Shown here: positions 33,134-48,100 of the stretch, piece by piece
Position numbering within the stretch: position 1 is the first letter of the stretch
Layout: each line of letters opens with the position of its first letter
Assembly (NCBI RefSeq): GCF_000204055.1
Contig: NW_006768837.1
Coordinates: 1,020 to 65,019, forward strand
Length of the DNA: 64,000 bases
Source: Melampsora larici-populina 98AG31
Lineage: Eukaryota > Basidiomycota > Pucciniomycetes > Pucciniales > Melampsoraceae
Reading direction: 5' to 3'
Made by a program: the position numbers and the translations under genes
Notes under the pieces: generated by a model
Database searches by the model: none
Told to the model about the DNA's origin: nothing
The model's input: only the letters and a program-made list of their open reading frames with translations

Positions 33134-36100
33134 TCAAAAGTGATCATCCTCGGCTGGAAATATAGCCATCCCATATGCTCGAGAGCTTTCAAGTGTATCT
33201 TTAACTTTAGGATCCGAGATCGATATCTTTAGATCGTCCGCGATCAGTCTCAAAGAAACTTCGGGAATCAAAACTGTCCGGACCCAGGTTTCAGGACTGA
33301 GAGGCTTTGCTTTTGCGTGTAGGAGTCGATTCGGAGCTTGGGGGCGCAGGAATTGCGAATGAAGTGTTTGATAAATGATTTCTAAGCCTCTGCCCCCATA
33401 GCTACAGTCCAACATCAGCTTGGAATCAAATGAGAAACTGACTTGAAGAACAATACTCACTACCCTGGTTGTTCAAGTTCAAATGTGAGATCTCCGTGCC
33501 ATACACTATCCATTCGACGTGCTCCGTGACTCTGCAAGATTTGCAGTGCACCATTCAAAAAGGTGCTGTCAATTTGGTGATTGATGATATGTTGCAGATC
33601 AGGGACAAATTTCTCTACACGACTGGTATCACAAATAGGTAATGGATGTTAGAAATTCCATATGGAAGCCATATGACAGTGATACTCACAAATCGAGTTA
33701 TTTACATACCTAGAGAGTTCGTCAAAATTGATCGATGAAGGCCAACCATTCTGTTTCCCTATGGGGATGTATTTTTCCTCAGCACCATGCATCACACAGA
33801 ATGCGATGGTCTCAGACATCTGATGAAATTTAAACATGTGTTGATTAGAATGATTGGTGTTACATTAAGAACAAAGAGATGTGAGAGTGTTGGTTGACCG
33901 AAATAAGACTTACCGGAAGAGAGACTGCATCAGGATTCCCGGGTCGAGGGGTCTTCTTTGCCTTTGGTCGATCGAGAAGCATTTGCATCAGACTGTGAAG
34001 TTTTGGTGAGGGCTGTGATGGGAGTGGGTCATCGCAGAAAGGACATTTTGGTATATTGTCATTGTCTTCTTCCCAATCGGATCTGTTTTGGGCATCAGAA
34101 TTTGAGTTTGAATTGTCTTTGTCTTCTTCCCAATCGAATCTGTGTCGGTTATCAGAATTTAAGTTTGAATTGCCATCGTCAAGTTCAGGACGTAATGTAG
34201 TGGCTGATTGATCAACATTGGTAATATTGATTGGTGTATCTGCATCTGGATCCAGCTGAAGTTCTGCCAAAGTCGGTTCGTGCAGTTGAGGTACAAGTGG
34301 GCACTTCTTTTTGTTGTGCCCAGAGCTTTTGCACTTACTACACTTAGGGGGAGCTCTTGGTCTAGGAGCCTTTGGTTTGGTAGCTTTTGGCTCAGGAGCT
34401 TTGAGGTACTCAAAACCTGAAGGATCTCGCTGTGTTGATTTAGACTTGGACCAGTTCTTCTTGGAACCAGTTGGGCGACCTCGTGTGTTGATCTTGGTTT
34501 CAGGTGCTCTGACTGGTACAAGCTCGTATTGACCACTCTGAACTTTGGTGAGTTCATCATATGCTCGTCGTAGTGCATTTTCAGGAAGATTACATAGACT
34601 TTCAGCTTTGCTTTGTAACTCGTTTTTCAAGGCCTCCAAGGATTCTGGAATTGGATCAGCAGTAAGTCGCCACTGGTTGTGAAAGGCTTCAATTGGAACT
34701 TGCTGGCCGAGGACAATGTAGGCTTCTATTTGATGTGAGCAAGGAATACCATATGAGGTTGAGAATGATTTGGTGCATGGTTTTCGATTTGGCTTTCCAA
34801 TGAGTATAAGCTGCTCATGGGCCAATCCAATTGCGTATTGAGATAATTCGGTGTGTAATAAACTAAAGCATTCATCGATGTTGTTGAGTGTCCGTTGAAT
34901 TTCATTGGATAGCTGACATTCAAACTCGGTGTTTTGATGTTTGACTGCTAGTTTGAAAGCTTTGAAGCAAGCTAGTAGGTCCTGAACCGAAGTTTCAAGG
35001 AAGCTTTTGACAAAGTGATGAGAGCCCTCAACACGCGAAGTTGTCTGGTTTCCAAAATGGAGGAAATTGTTTGCAAACATCTTCACATACCTTTCTACAA
35101 TTGGAAACCAATTTGACTCGAGATACTGAACAATTGTGTGTGAATGACGCTGAGCAATCTTGACCAGTTGGGTCTTATTAGCATGAAATTCATCTTTGGT
35201 GCGAGAATCTACAAAGGAATGCCAGCAATCATAAAATTCGTCCCACTCTTTTTTGTTTGTAATGATAGATTGACATTTGGTTAAGATGGCTTTGTTGATA
35301 TGCCACATACACAAGATATGATTGCTTCCCGGAAAAACATCGGATATCGCTCCAATGAGTGCTTGTTCTTTGTCGGTCACAAAGGTCTTTGGTTGATTGG
35401 CGTGGGGCTGGAGGAGTTGGTGAAGCTGTTCAAGTGCCCATGTGTACTCCTGGCGATCTTCTTTGTTCATGAAACAGAAAGCAAGCGAGAAGGACGAATT
35501 GAAGCAAGTCGAGCCAACAATGTGTAAGAGAGGCAAGTGGTGTTTATTGGTCTTGTATGTGCAATCTAAGCCAAAACAATACGGAAAGCGACGACCCATT
35601 TCGATTGCTGTCGGATGAGCACAAAACAGGGATTCCACGGTGCCATCTGGTCCAAGCTTCATTGAGTAAAACCAGTTTTCTTCCTGAAGTCGTTTGATCA
35701 GAGTCACTATGGGTGTTGTGCCTTTGATTTCAGTCTTTCGAGAGCTGTTATGAACTGGTTCTATTTCACTTGAGTGACATATTCACATTACATGTCACAA
35801 GCTCGAGAACCATCTTATAGTTGTAGATACATTGCCTGTACAGATTTTCCCTCATCCGACAATCCACATAGGAAGACTGGTAATAGATACAAATCCTCAC
35901 CAGAACTCCCTTGACCCTCGTCGCCAAAAACCCCCAAGTCTGTCCATAACATATTGTCGGATCTATAGACGAGACTCAAGGACTATAGATAGATCACCAA
36001 GAAGAAACAAGTAGAATTGACTTAAATCGAAAGAAAACCGAACCTCAAGATTCAGAATACTAGCGAATCTCGACCTCATTAGAAAACCTTATCTAGATCT

Positions 36101-39100
36101 CAGAAATTCAAAGTTGAAAAGACCCAAGAAACTATTCGAAATCGAAAACCTTATTAACTAATCTGCATACGCTGAAACCGAATCCACCAGAACCTTATCT
36201 TACTTACTAAAAACTCTGTCGATCCCGACTGTGATCCCTGGACTAGCAAACGCAACCACGTCTCCATCTTACCGTGCTCCTTTAGAGGAGGAGGACTCTG
36301 ATAGTGAAACTCCGATCCCTTTTCTCGACGCCGATTCTAGCCTTACCGGTAGCGAGATCGATATGTCTGACACCAACATGACCTCTCTCGAAGACATACA
36401 ACGCAAGCTTGCGGAGCTTTCCACCTCATTGGCTGAAGAACGCCTGATGCGAGGACAAGCTGAAGCCAGATACCAGCAGTCCGAAGCTCGTTTAGCGGCG
36501 TTGGAATCCCGAGGCCCATCTGCACCTGCTGCAGCCACTCAACCACCCACTGCGCCACAGCCACCACCAGCTGAACCGGTCCTGAAGGGCCCCAAAGTCT
36601 TGACGCCCGATAAATTCAACGGCGCTCGAGGCGAACCCGCAGAGATCTTTGCGAGTCAAGTCCAGCTCTATATGCTGGCACACCCCTACCTCTTCCCCGA
36701 CGACCGAAGTAAGGTGGTTTTCTCGCTGTCTTACCTCACGGGAGCAGCCAGCAGTTGGGCGCAACCCTTGACAAAGGAGTTATTCGACCCCGCTACCGCC
36801 CACCTTGTAACCTTTGAACGCTTCGTTACAAATTTTAAAGCTATGTATTTCGATACTGAGAAGAAATCGAAGGCGGAACGCGCGCTGCGAAACTTATTGC
36901 AGAAGACCACCGTGGCCGCGTATACCCATGAATTTAACATTCACGCAACTTCTACTGGCTGGGAAACTCCGACGCTCATTAGTCAATACGAGCAAGGTTT
37001 GAAAAAGGAGATTAGAGTGGCAATGGTTATGACGCAAGAGGATTTCACGTCAATTGAACAAATCACTAATTTAGCTATCAAGATAGGCAGTAAATTACAC
37101 GGCGCGACCAACCCAACCTTCCATACGCTAAGCACGAGTGCAGGAATCTCAGACCCCAATGCCATGGACTTATCAGCCGCCTACGTTAGATTGTCCGAAG
37201 AGGAACGAGCACGACGTATGCGAGCGGGTTTATGCTTCCGCTGCAATGGCCAGGGTCACATCTCCAGCGCATGTCCCGATCGTAGAGCTAGTAGGAAAGG
37301 GAAGGGTCGAGGTGGTTATCAATCAAAAATAGCTGGATTGGAAATTAAAGTTGCAGAGTTGAGTAATCAGAGGGTGAATCATACCAGTAGTTTAGAAGGA
37401 GTAGGACGAGCTGAAACTTCAAAAAATGGAGAAGCTCAGGATTGAAGGTTGTGCCCATCCTGAGCCACCTGGAGAATTTGTCATCAATTAATGTGAGTGT
37501 TGTCGTGGTAATTAGTGTCAAGGACTTCCGGTAGCGTCGTGAACGGTCCTCAAGATCTAGATACTTAACGCTTTTTTTTTAATGATGATTTATGTAGTCT
37601 AGAACAAGTTAGGATGAGTTGGGATAAATGTTGGTTATGAAGTGATGGAAGTGGGTTTTATTGTGGTTACTTTGGGAATAAGTCGCATGTGACTTGAGTT
37701 ACTGTTTTCTCTTTTTATTTTTGTGTCACGCTTTTCCGGTCTATTCATAAATATATATACTCGTTGTTTTCTCCTTCAGATTCTTTTTCCTTAACGAAAA
37801 GAATCTGTAAGTTTCTCTCTAATAACATCAACCTTACTATATCATTCTAACTCGCTTTACTTTCTATTAGTTTGCTTTATCCTTTTACTCACTTTTCGCC
37901 TTTTACCTTACTCGAACCCTGTTGCTTGAGCACAGGTTTGTCTCGAAGTCTTTTAGCTTTGTTAGCTTGTGTGGCTTGTGCCGTTTTGCTTACGACTGAA
38001 CCTGATTACCCAGGTATGCATACTTATAATGAACGAAAAGAATCTTTTGCTTTATCCTTTTACTCACTTTTCGCCTTTTACCTTACTCGAACCCTGTTGC
38101 TTGAGCACAGGTTTGTCTCGAAGTCTTTTAGCTTTGTTAGCTTGTGTGGCTTGTGCCGTTTTGCTTACGACTGAACCTGATTACCCAGGTTTGTCTCGAA
38201 GTCTTTTAGCTTTGTTAGCTTGTGTGGCTTGTGCCGTTTTGCTTACGACTGAACCTGATTACCCAGGTTTCCCTTACACCAACGGCTCAGCCAATACAAG
38301 CTCTGAAGCTCTTTACTTCGTTACTTTACATGGTAGCGAGAGTCTTGAATTTATTCAACACTACTCTACATCCGACGTCCTATGCAATCCAACGAAGAAG
38401 ATATTGAATCGACTGAATCGAATCCTACCGATACTGAATCAAATTCTTCCGGTTCTAACGAATCTTTTAAATCCACCGACACCGTTAGAAAATCTATAGG
38501 TCTAAAGCCACTTCTCTTGTCTCCAAACACTACATCTTCTTCTAAATTACCACCAACTGCTATGTCGACCGACAACTCTTCTGTCGATGCTATTTCTCCT
38601 CTTCAACTCTTTATTCAGCGTACCACCAATGCCCTTAGCAAGTTCAATATCAAGAACGAGCTTACCGATGACAACTTTAATCATTGGTATTTATTAATTC
38701 ACGAATCAATTGAACAACTTGGTTATGAATCATATTTGGATGAGAAGGATTTTAGAGATAGTTCTTTAACTGATGAGAAGCACAAGAAAATAAAATTCAT
38801 TATCACTACTTGGATTTTAGGCAAGTGCGACGGTATCAACGGCGAGAGAGCGCGGGATGCTTTAACTGTCAGGGATCCGGAAACCAAGATCATGTCTATC
38901 AAGTATGATCCTTTCTTACTCTGGACTTTCCTCAACACGTATCATGCTAGTGTTTCTGAAGCCAAGCTCAAACATGCCGAGAACACTCTTCACTCTATGA
39001 CTCAATCCCTTTCCGATTCTCTGAAGGTTCATATCGACAAATTTTCAACTGTACTTCGTAATTTCAAGAGATTTGGTGGCCGCATGGATACTGATCAAGA

Positions 39101-42100
39101 AGCTCGAACCTTGATTAAAAGTCTCAAACCTGGTTATGAAATGACCATTATGATTATTTATCGTATCATAAAGCCTTTAACCCTGGAGAAAGTCAAGCAT
39201 GAGTTGTTGATGTCCGAGGAAGAACAGTCTAATGTCTCACCGGCTATAATTAGATCATCATCTCATCATGTATCGAATTATCATGCTAATCCGAGTCAAC
39301 TGACGAAGTGTACTATCGATCGCTGTGTCGGCAACACATTTCAAAATCCTCACAGTCCGGAGCAATGTTTCAAACAACCTGTCAATTTCAGTAAACGGGA
39401 TGAATGGATGATGAAGCAGGATGAGAACAAGAAACGGTTCAAACGTCGACCTGCCTTACATCAAGCTCATCAAGTGGCATCCGCTAGCTCTGTCAGAGGT
39501 GTGAAAATAGTTCGACCTCCCATTTCCGCTCACAACGCCATGACTTTCTCTGTTGAACTTCAAACAGCATCTCAATCAACTCCTCCGGTTACCGATATTC
39601 ATCCGGTTCTTGACATTTCGTCTGCCTTCCTTCATGCCAATGTCGAGTCCGAACCAGACTACCAACCTGTCGCTCCTATCGACATGTCTGTATTTCATAA
39701 ATACGATCACCTAATGACCTGTCCTCTTCTACATCCCGGCCTTGCCGCAACTCTGCTCAAATCTGAAGTTGTGTCTTCTCCTTCGGCTCAGGGATCTGAA
39801 CTTGTCGATTTCGATGTATCTGCCTCCTCTGTCGCACCTACTGAGGGCATCTGGGCGTTGAACGATACCGGCGCCTCTCATCATATGTTTAATGATTTGA
39901 GTTTCTTTATCGCTTCTACTGTCAAACCACTAGAGGACTCTAACAAGCGCCTTAAGCTTGCCGGCGGGGACGCTTCTTTGGCCGTTCATTCTACTGGTTC
40001 GGTCAAACTCAAGGCTGGAGATGGAACGGAGTTCACCCTGGCTGATTGTTTATACGTACCGGAGCTCAGTCGTAATCTTATCGCTGGAGGCGCCTTGATT
40101 AAGAAGGGCGTTGTCACTGTTATCAACCCTTCTGAACCTGACTGTTTTAGTTTGGTCATGGGGCAATGTGCTATCTTTAATGGCGCGTTCTCCGGTAATC
40201 TCATGCTTGTTTCTCTCGAACCTGTGAGTTACAACATCTCTCGTCAAAATCTTATCACCAACACTCATTCATGTGACCTGCAACATCAACGTTTAGGTCA
40301 TGTAAGCAACAAGTATTTGGAGAGTATGGTGAAGATGGGTAGTTTGGAAGGCCTATGTAATCAATCTACCTCTGTTAATCCTTGTCCTGTGTGTGTTCAG
40401 TCCAACGCTAGAAAGCTTCCCTTTTCTGGCTCTCGACCTCGTGCTACTACGTTTCTTCAGAACGTTCATGTAGACCTTAGTGGTATTAATCGTGTTCTTG
40501 GTATTCACAATGAAGTTTATTTTATTCTATTCACCGATGATTTCTCATCTTTTCGTCACATTTTTCCTCTTTGCAATAAGACCAAGGAATCAATTTTCAA
40601 CGTATTTATCAAGTACATTTCACTAGTCGAGCGACAAACAGGCTGTAATCTGATCCAGTTCACCATGGATCAAGGTAGTGAATTCATCAATTCATGTCTG
40701 CTGCCGTATTGTGATGAGAAGGGTATTATTCTTCATCTAACGGCTGCATATACTCCTGAACAAAATGGGGTTTCCGAGCGAAGTATGCAAACAATCACTG
40801 GCCGGGCTAGATCTATGATGATCCAGTCTGGTGTTCCGCAATCTTTTTGGTATGAGGCGTGCTCCACCGCTGTCTTCATCACAAATCGGACCATCACCTC
40901 TGCTCTACCTGAAGGTAAAACACCGTATGAAGTATGGTACTATCGTAAACCCAGCATCAAGCATCTTCGGGTATTTGGTTGTCAAGCGTTCAGACTTATC
41001 AGAAAGGAGCTTCGACTTGGAAAGTATTCGCCTGTCACTACTGAGGGAGTCTTGGTTGGTTTTCAGGATGATAACTTTAACTACCTCGTTTATGATCTTG
41101 AAACTAGAAAAATCGTCTTATCTCACAATGTCACGTTTGACGAATCAGTCTTTCCTTTCAAAGTTTTGAATCCTGCTCCGATCCTTTCACCATTCGAGTT
41201 CATTCCTGTCAGCCCTCGAAGGAAGTTACCTATCGAATCTGACAATCCTTTTCAACCTATTGCGATCGACGAGGATGATGATGAAGATTTGGTGACTGAT
41301 GTACCTGCCAGTGTTGTCCCTGTTCCTTCTGTCATCTCTCCCATCGATTCCACGCCTTCTACTGCCCCTGCCACCGAACCTGTGGTGACTACTCGCAAGT
41401 CGACTAGAGTCAAGGACCCTCCGAGCTATGTAGGCATGGGTGGTTACGCCATTTTTGACGATTACACTTTCACCTCCGCCTTCAGTGTCCTCTCTGACTT
41501 ATTTGCTGCCGCCGTTATCGATGTCCCTGTGCCTAAGTCTATCAAGTCGGCTATGCGGGGTCCGGAAAGGGAGTCTTGGTCTATGGCTTGTGATAAGGAG
41601 TATAATTCTCTCCTTTCGAAGGGTGTATGGCGTCTTGTTGACCCTCCTCCTAACACCAACATTCTTCGCGGGTTCTGGTTATTTCGCAAGAAGTTCAATT
41701 TGGATGGTACTGTGTCTAAACACAAGGCTCGATTTGTGGTGATGGGTAACATGCAGAAGGAAGGTGTTGACTTCCATGAGACTTTTTCGCCTACAGGTAA
41801 ACCTTCATCCTTGCGCCTACTCATTGCTCTGGCCGCCATTCAGGGCTGGGACATTCACCAAATGGACGCGGTAACAGCTTTCCTTAATGGAACTTTGGAG
41901 GAGGATGTATTCATGTATCAGCCGGAGGGTTATGTTGTCAAGGGTCAAGAACGGAAGGTCTGCCACTTGAAGAAGTCATTGTACGGCCTTAGACAGTCCC
42001 CCAAGATCTGGTACGACGAGGTAGTGGCCTTTTTGCTCAACATCGGTTTTAATCAGTGTATCTTGGACCCATGCATCTATACGCGATCTGTCGAATCCAC

Positions 42101-45100
42101 TAAATCTTTCACCGCAATTTACGTCCATGTCGACGACTTGGCTATCACGGGTAACGATATCGAAACATTCAAGTCCGAAATCAGCTCCAAGTGGGAGATG
42201 GAGGACCTTGGTATTGCTACAACGGTGGTGGGTATTCAAATCAATCGGGTCTCTAAGTTCTGTTACACTATCACTCAATCGGCTCTATCTCGAGCGGTCC
42301 TGGAGCGTTTCAACATGAGCAACTTAAAATCTGCCTCTACTCCTTTTCCTGCTGGGCTGAAACTATACCGTTCCAGCGATGACGAGTCTGCTGCGTTCTT
42401 GTTGGAAGGTCTCAATTATCGTGCTGCTGTTGGTTCTCTCATGTATCTCGCTCAATGTACCCGTCCTGATCTGTCCTACGCGGTGGGGGTCCTCTCTCAA
42501 CATCTCGACTCACCTGCTCGAAAGCATTGGGACGCCGTTGTTCACGTCTTCAGGTATTTATCTGGTACTATCAACTTAGGCATATCGTACAACGGTGAAC
42601 ATCAACATTCCAGCACTTTGGACGGCCTCAAGAGTTTCAGTTTTCCTCTTTCTCATTGTGATGCGGACTGGGCTGGCGACCGAGAGACTCGACGTTCGAC
42701 TACCGGCTACATTTTTCAACTTGCGGGTGGCGCGATCTCTTGGAAGTCTCGTCTCCAACCAACTGTCGCACTTTCGTCGACCGAGGCTGAATACCGAGCT
42801 ATAACTGAGGCTGGTCAGGAGCTACTTTGGTTAAGGAACATGTTGATTGTCTTTGGTTTTGCTGACCCTAACCCGACAGTGCTACGCAGCGATAACATGG
42901 GGGCCATACACCTCACAACGAAATCAATCTTTCACGCTCGTACTAAACACATTGAGATTCAATATCATTGGATCCGGGAGGTTGTAAAACAAGGAGCTTT
43001 GGCTGTTACTCATTGTCCTACTGAAGAGATGGTGGCCGACCTGCTTACTAAGGCTCTTGGTCGACAACAATTTTTGTATTTACGACAACGTCTCGGTTTA
43101 AAACATATTCAGACCTGAAGTCCTTGAGGGGGCGTGTCGTGGTAATTAGTGTCAAGGACTTCCGGTAGCGTCGTGAACGGTCCTCAAGATCTAGATACTT
43201 AACGCTTTTTTTTTAATGATGATTTATGTAGTCTAGAACAAGTTAGGATGAGTTGGGATAAATGTTGGTTATGAAGTGATGGAAGTGGGTTTTATTGTGG
43301 TTACTTTGGGAATAAGTCGCATGTGACTTGAGTTACTGTTTTCTCTTTTTATTTTTGTGTCACGCTTTTCCGGTCTATTCATAAATATATATACTCGTTG
43401 TTTTCTCCTTCAGATTCTTTTTCCTTAACGAAAAGAATCTGTAAGTTTCTCTCTAATAACATCAACCTTACTATATCATTCTAACTCGCTTTACTTTCTA
43501 TTAGTTTGCTTTATCCTTTTACTCACTTTTCGCCTTTTACCTTACTCGAACCCTGTTGCTTGAGCACAGGTTTGTCTCGAAGTCTTTTAGCTTTGTTAGC
43601 TTGTGTGGCTTGTGCCGTTTTGCTTACGACTGAACCTGATTACCCAGGTATGCATACTTATAATGAACGAAAAGAATCTTTTGCTTTATCCTTTTACTCA
43701 CTTTTCGCCTTTTACCTTACTCGAACCCTGTTGCTTGAGCACAGGTTTGTCTCGAAGTCTTTTAGCTTTGTTAGCTTGTGTGGCTTTACAGGATCTAGTA
43801 GAATGAACTTGTGCAATACAAACGACCCGCGCATTTTTTTACACACCACGCTTGTGCCGTTTTGCTTACGACTGAACCTGATTACCCAGGTTTCCCTTAC
43901 ACCAACGGCTCAGCCAATACAAGCTCGATGTGCTCAGTGAATCATTTGCCTACCACGCTGGCTTGATAGCCGGTGCTGATCGACATGACCAATTGATCAC
44001 TGGATTCGACGGCTCTGAGAGCCGATCTTCCTTCAAGACCCACCTTTTTATCAAATCCGACCCATTACCGACCCCATTCATCATTACAAGACTCAAAGAC
44101 TCGTACGACGGCATACTTGGCATGCCATGGATCAAGAAAAACTTTCACCTGATTGACTGGAGTAAAAGTATGGTACACCCAGCCGAGACTCACGTTGCAA
44201 CCACTTCATTGGTTTCATATTGGCCAAAAACACCCTTATCTGGCCACTCTTTGGACCCCATGAGGGACGCTAGGCACAATTACGAGGGGATGTGTGTCAA
44301 TTCTGACACGTTAGCATCCCCGCAATGTGAGTTCGAGAGTCCAGTTAATCCTAATCACCTTGAAACAGATGACAACCCTCTATCTCCCGATAGTTCCCCC
44401 CTTATCACGATTACACCCACCACGAACAACGAAAACCACGAACACATCACGACACAAGACCCGGATACGAGCATTGCGGCCGTAGTGAATACGGCCTCGT
44501 CCGTCCCGCCACAGAACCCCGACGATCCCAAGGAGGAGCCTCAGGGGCACGCAAGGAACAGTGACGAGGGGGCTAATGTCTTTTTAGATATATCAACGCC
44601 CCCGCAATGTGAGTTTATTACTGATTCCAACCCATGTTCAACCCGAACAGCTGGCAAGCCTGTTTCTCCCTTGAATAACACATCAATCCAGGTCACAACA
44701 GCCAAGACGTCCTGGTCAACCTCAGCACGACTCGCCGTCGACAAAAAGAAACTCGAACCCGTCAAAGCTCTATAGGAAATTGTCCCGTCTAGGTATCATA
44801 GGCTCTTACACATGTTTATGAAGTCCAATGCCCAACGCCTACCCCCGAGACGCCGCTACGACTTTCGTGTCGAACTGATACCAGGAGCTCAACCGCAGGC
44901 TAGCAGGATAATTCCATTATCACCAGCCGAGGACGCTGCTTTGGAGGAATTGGTGAATTCGGCTTATCCAACGGGACTATCAGTCGAACCACTTCGCCAT
45001 GGGCTGCCCCTGTGTTATTCACAGGGAAGAAGGACGGCAATCTGCGCCCTTGTTTTGATTACCGTAAGCTCAACGCCCTAACCGTCAAGAACAAATACCC

Positions 45101-48100
45101 ACTACCGTTGACTATGGACTTAGTCGACAGTTTGCTGGATGCCGAAGACTTTACCAAGCTTGATATGCGCAATGCGTACGGTAATCTTCGAGTAGCAGAG
45201 GGTGATGAGGATAAACTGGCCTTTATATGCAAACAAGGCCAGTTTGCACCTCTGACTATGCCTTTTGGGCCAACAGGCGCCCCTGGTTATTTCCAATACT
45301 TTATTCAAGATATCTTATTGGGACGTATAGGTAAAGACACCGCGGCCTTCTTGGATGACATTATGATTTATACAAAGCCTAAAGTAGATCACGAAGGCGC
45401 TGTTGATGGCGTACTTGACGTCCTATCCAAGCATACACTCTGGCTGAAACCCGAAAAATGCGAGTTCTCGAAGAAGGAAATTGAATACCTTGGCCTTATT
45501 ATCTCTAAGAATAAAATCAGAATGGACCCGACGAAAGTGAAAGCCGTCAAAGAATGGCCAGCACCCCAATCAGTATCTGAACTCCAACGCTTCATTGGAT
45601 TCGCCAATTTTTACCGACGTTTCATCGACCAATTTTCAAGAACCACAAGACCACTTCATAATCTGACCAAGCTCAACGCGCACTATGTCTGGGATGAAAA
45701 ATGCGAAAAAGCCTTTGAGAGCCTGAAGACCTCCTTCACCACCGCACCCGTACTGAAGATAGCCGATCCATACAAGCCGTTTACTCTGGAATGTGACTGC
45801 TCCGATTTTGCATTAGGAGCAGTGCTATCACAACGCAGCGAGGACGATGGAGAACTCCACCCAGTAGCTTACCTGTCCAGATCACTAGTCCAAGCTGAAA
45901 GGAACTACGAGATCTTTGATAAGGAACTACTGGTGATTGTCGCGTCTTTCAAAGAGTGGCGCCACTACCTGGAGGGAAACCCCAACCGCCTAGATGTGAT
46001 AGTCTACACGGACCATCGTAACCTGGAGTCTTTCATGACAACCAAGCAGCTTACCCGCAGACAGGCTCGATGGGCGGAGACACTGGGCTGTTTCGATTTC
46101 GTGATTAAATTCCGACCCGGCAGTAAAGCTACCAAACCAGATGCCTTATCTAGAAGACCGGACCTGGCGCCTACTAACGAGGAAAAATTGACCTTTGGCC
46201 AGTTGTTAAGACCCGAAAACATCGGCCCAGACACGTTCCCGGTCGAGCTTGCTAGCGTAGAGGGGTTCTTCGAAGATGAAGTGGTTGCACTCGACAATTC
46301 TGAGCACTGGTTTGAGGTGGATGTATTGGGCATCGCTGAAACTGACACTAAGGCACCGGACATTCCTACGGATGATCAAATTATACAACGAATCAGAGAC
46401 GCAAGCAAAGAGTGTGACAGGATAGGGGAACTGATGAACGCAACCTTGAACCCGATATCAGCCAAGACGAAAGCAGCTTTGAAGCATTACAAAGTACAAG
46501 ATGGTATCCTCTACAACCAAGGTAGAATAGAGGTACCTGACGTCGACGACATCAAATACTCAATACTAAGAAGCAGACACGACTCATTGCTTGCGGGCCA
46601 CCCAGGTCGAGCAAAGACTCTCGGATTGGTCAGGAGAAGCTTCATCTGGCCATCTCAGAAAGCGTACGTCAACAGGTACGTGGACGGTTGTGACTCTTGT
46701 CTAAGGGTTAAATCAACCACACAGAAACCCTTTGGGACTCTGGAGCCACTACCGATACCGGCTGGCCCGTGGACGGATATCTCATATGACCTTATCACCG
46801 GCCTCCCTGCATCAAACGGCTACGACAGCATATTAACCGTGGTGGATAGATTAACGAAAATGAGTCAGTTCATTGCTTGTACTGAATCAATGTCGGCTGA
46901 AGACCTAGCAGATCTCATGATGAAGAACGTATGGAAGCTTCATGGAACTCCCAAGACGATAATCTCAGATAGGGGTAGTATTTTCATTTCACAGATCACG
47001 GAAGAAATTGACAAACGCCTAGGTATACGCCTTCACCCGTCAACCGCTTTCCACCCACGTACAGACGGTCAAAGCGAGATCGTCAATAAAGTAATCGAAC
47101 AATATTTACGACATTTCGTTAAATATCGACAAGACGATTGGGAAAGTCTACTGCCCACAGCTGAGTTCTCGTATAACAACAAAGACCATGAATCCACGGG
47201 CATTTCACCGTTTAAAGCTAACTATGGATTTAACCCATCATTCAACAAAGTACCATCAGCTGAACAGTGTGTGCCAGCAGTAGAGAAGAGGATGCAAACA
47301 CTCGCCGAAGTGCAATCTGAATTAAATCAATGTTTAGAATTAACTCAAGAGAAGATGAAAGAACAATCTTGACAAAAGAGTACAACAAACACCAAGATGG
47401 GAAGTAGGAGACCAAGTCTGGTTGACCGGACGAAACATTTCGACAACTAGGCCAAGCCCAAAATTAGAAAATAGATGGCTAGGTCCTTTCTTCATTATCC
47501 AAAAGATATCAAATTCTACTTATAAATTGAATCTCCCTCTTTCCATGAAAAGCGTCCATCCTGTATTTCATGTCTCTGTACTCAGGAAACATAACCCGGA
47601 TACAATACATCAACGAAAACAACCCCCAGTCGAACCAATCATAATACAGGATGAAGAAGAATGGGAAGTCAACGAGATACTAGATTGTAGAAGAAGGTAC
47701 AACAAGAAGGAATACTTTGTGAGTTGGAAAGGATTTGGCAAGGAAAACAATTCATGGGAACCCGAAATCAACCTCAAGAATAGTCAAGATTTAGTTAATG
47801 AGTTTAATTTAAAATATACCGACGCAACAAATAAGTACAAAAGGAGAAGGCGGAAGAAGTGAGAGGGCTATGCTTTTTCCCACTGGGTTTTTTAACGCAG
47901 CCCGTGGAAAGAATGCAGAGCTTGCAAGAGGAAGCTTGGGCATTAAAGGGGGGATAATGTTATGAACTGGTTCTATTTCACTTGAGTGACATATTCACAT
48001 TACATGTCACAAGCTCGAGAACCATCTTATAGTTGTAGATACATTGCCTGTACAGATTTTCCCTCATCCGACAATCCACATAGGAAGACTGGTAATAGAT

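Larger units (their letters stand above)
37496..43927 (+). mobile_element. Ty1/copia LTR retrotransposon, ORF intact
   Basis: Flanked by ATGTG on both sides (37491-37495 and 43928-43932), which is the gypsy sequence at the insertion point. LTR homology starts at TGTCGTGGTAATTAG (37501 and 43135). Purine tract TTGAGGGGGCG precedes the 3' LTR, and TGGTAGCGAGAGTC (38331) directly after the 5' LTR resembles an initiator-Met tRNA primer site. The ends are slightly irregular: five extra bases (AGTGT) on the left, and the 3' LTR lacks the last about 30 bp of the 5' LTR. Confidence 0.88.

Noticed and set aside
37872..38499. Leu/Cys-rich ORFs in the copia LTR region
   Set aside because: They lie in the LTR and repeat with the LTR duplication (also at 43506-43940); there is no sign of a protein.
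41462..42278. Minus-strand ORFs inside the copia polyprotein
   Set aside because: Antisense shadows of a well-supported RT region.
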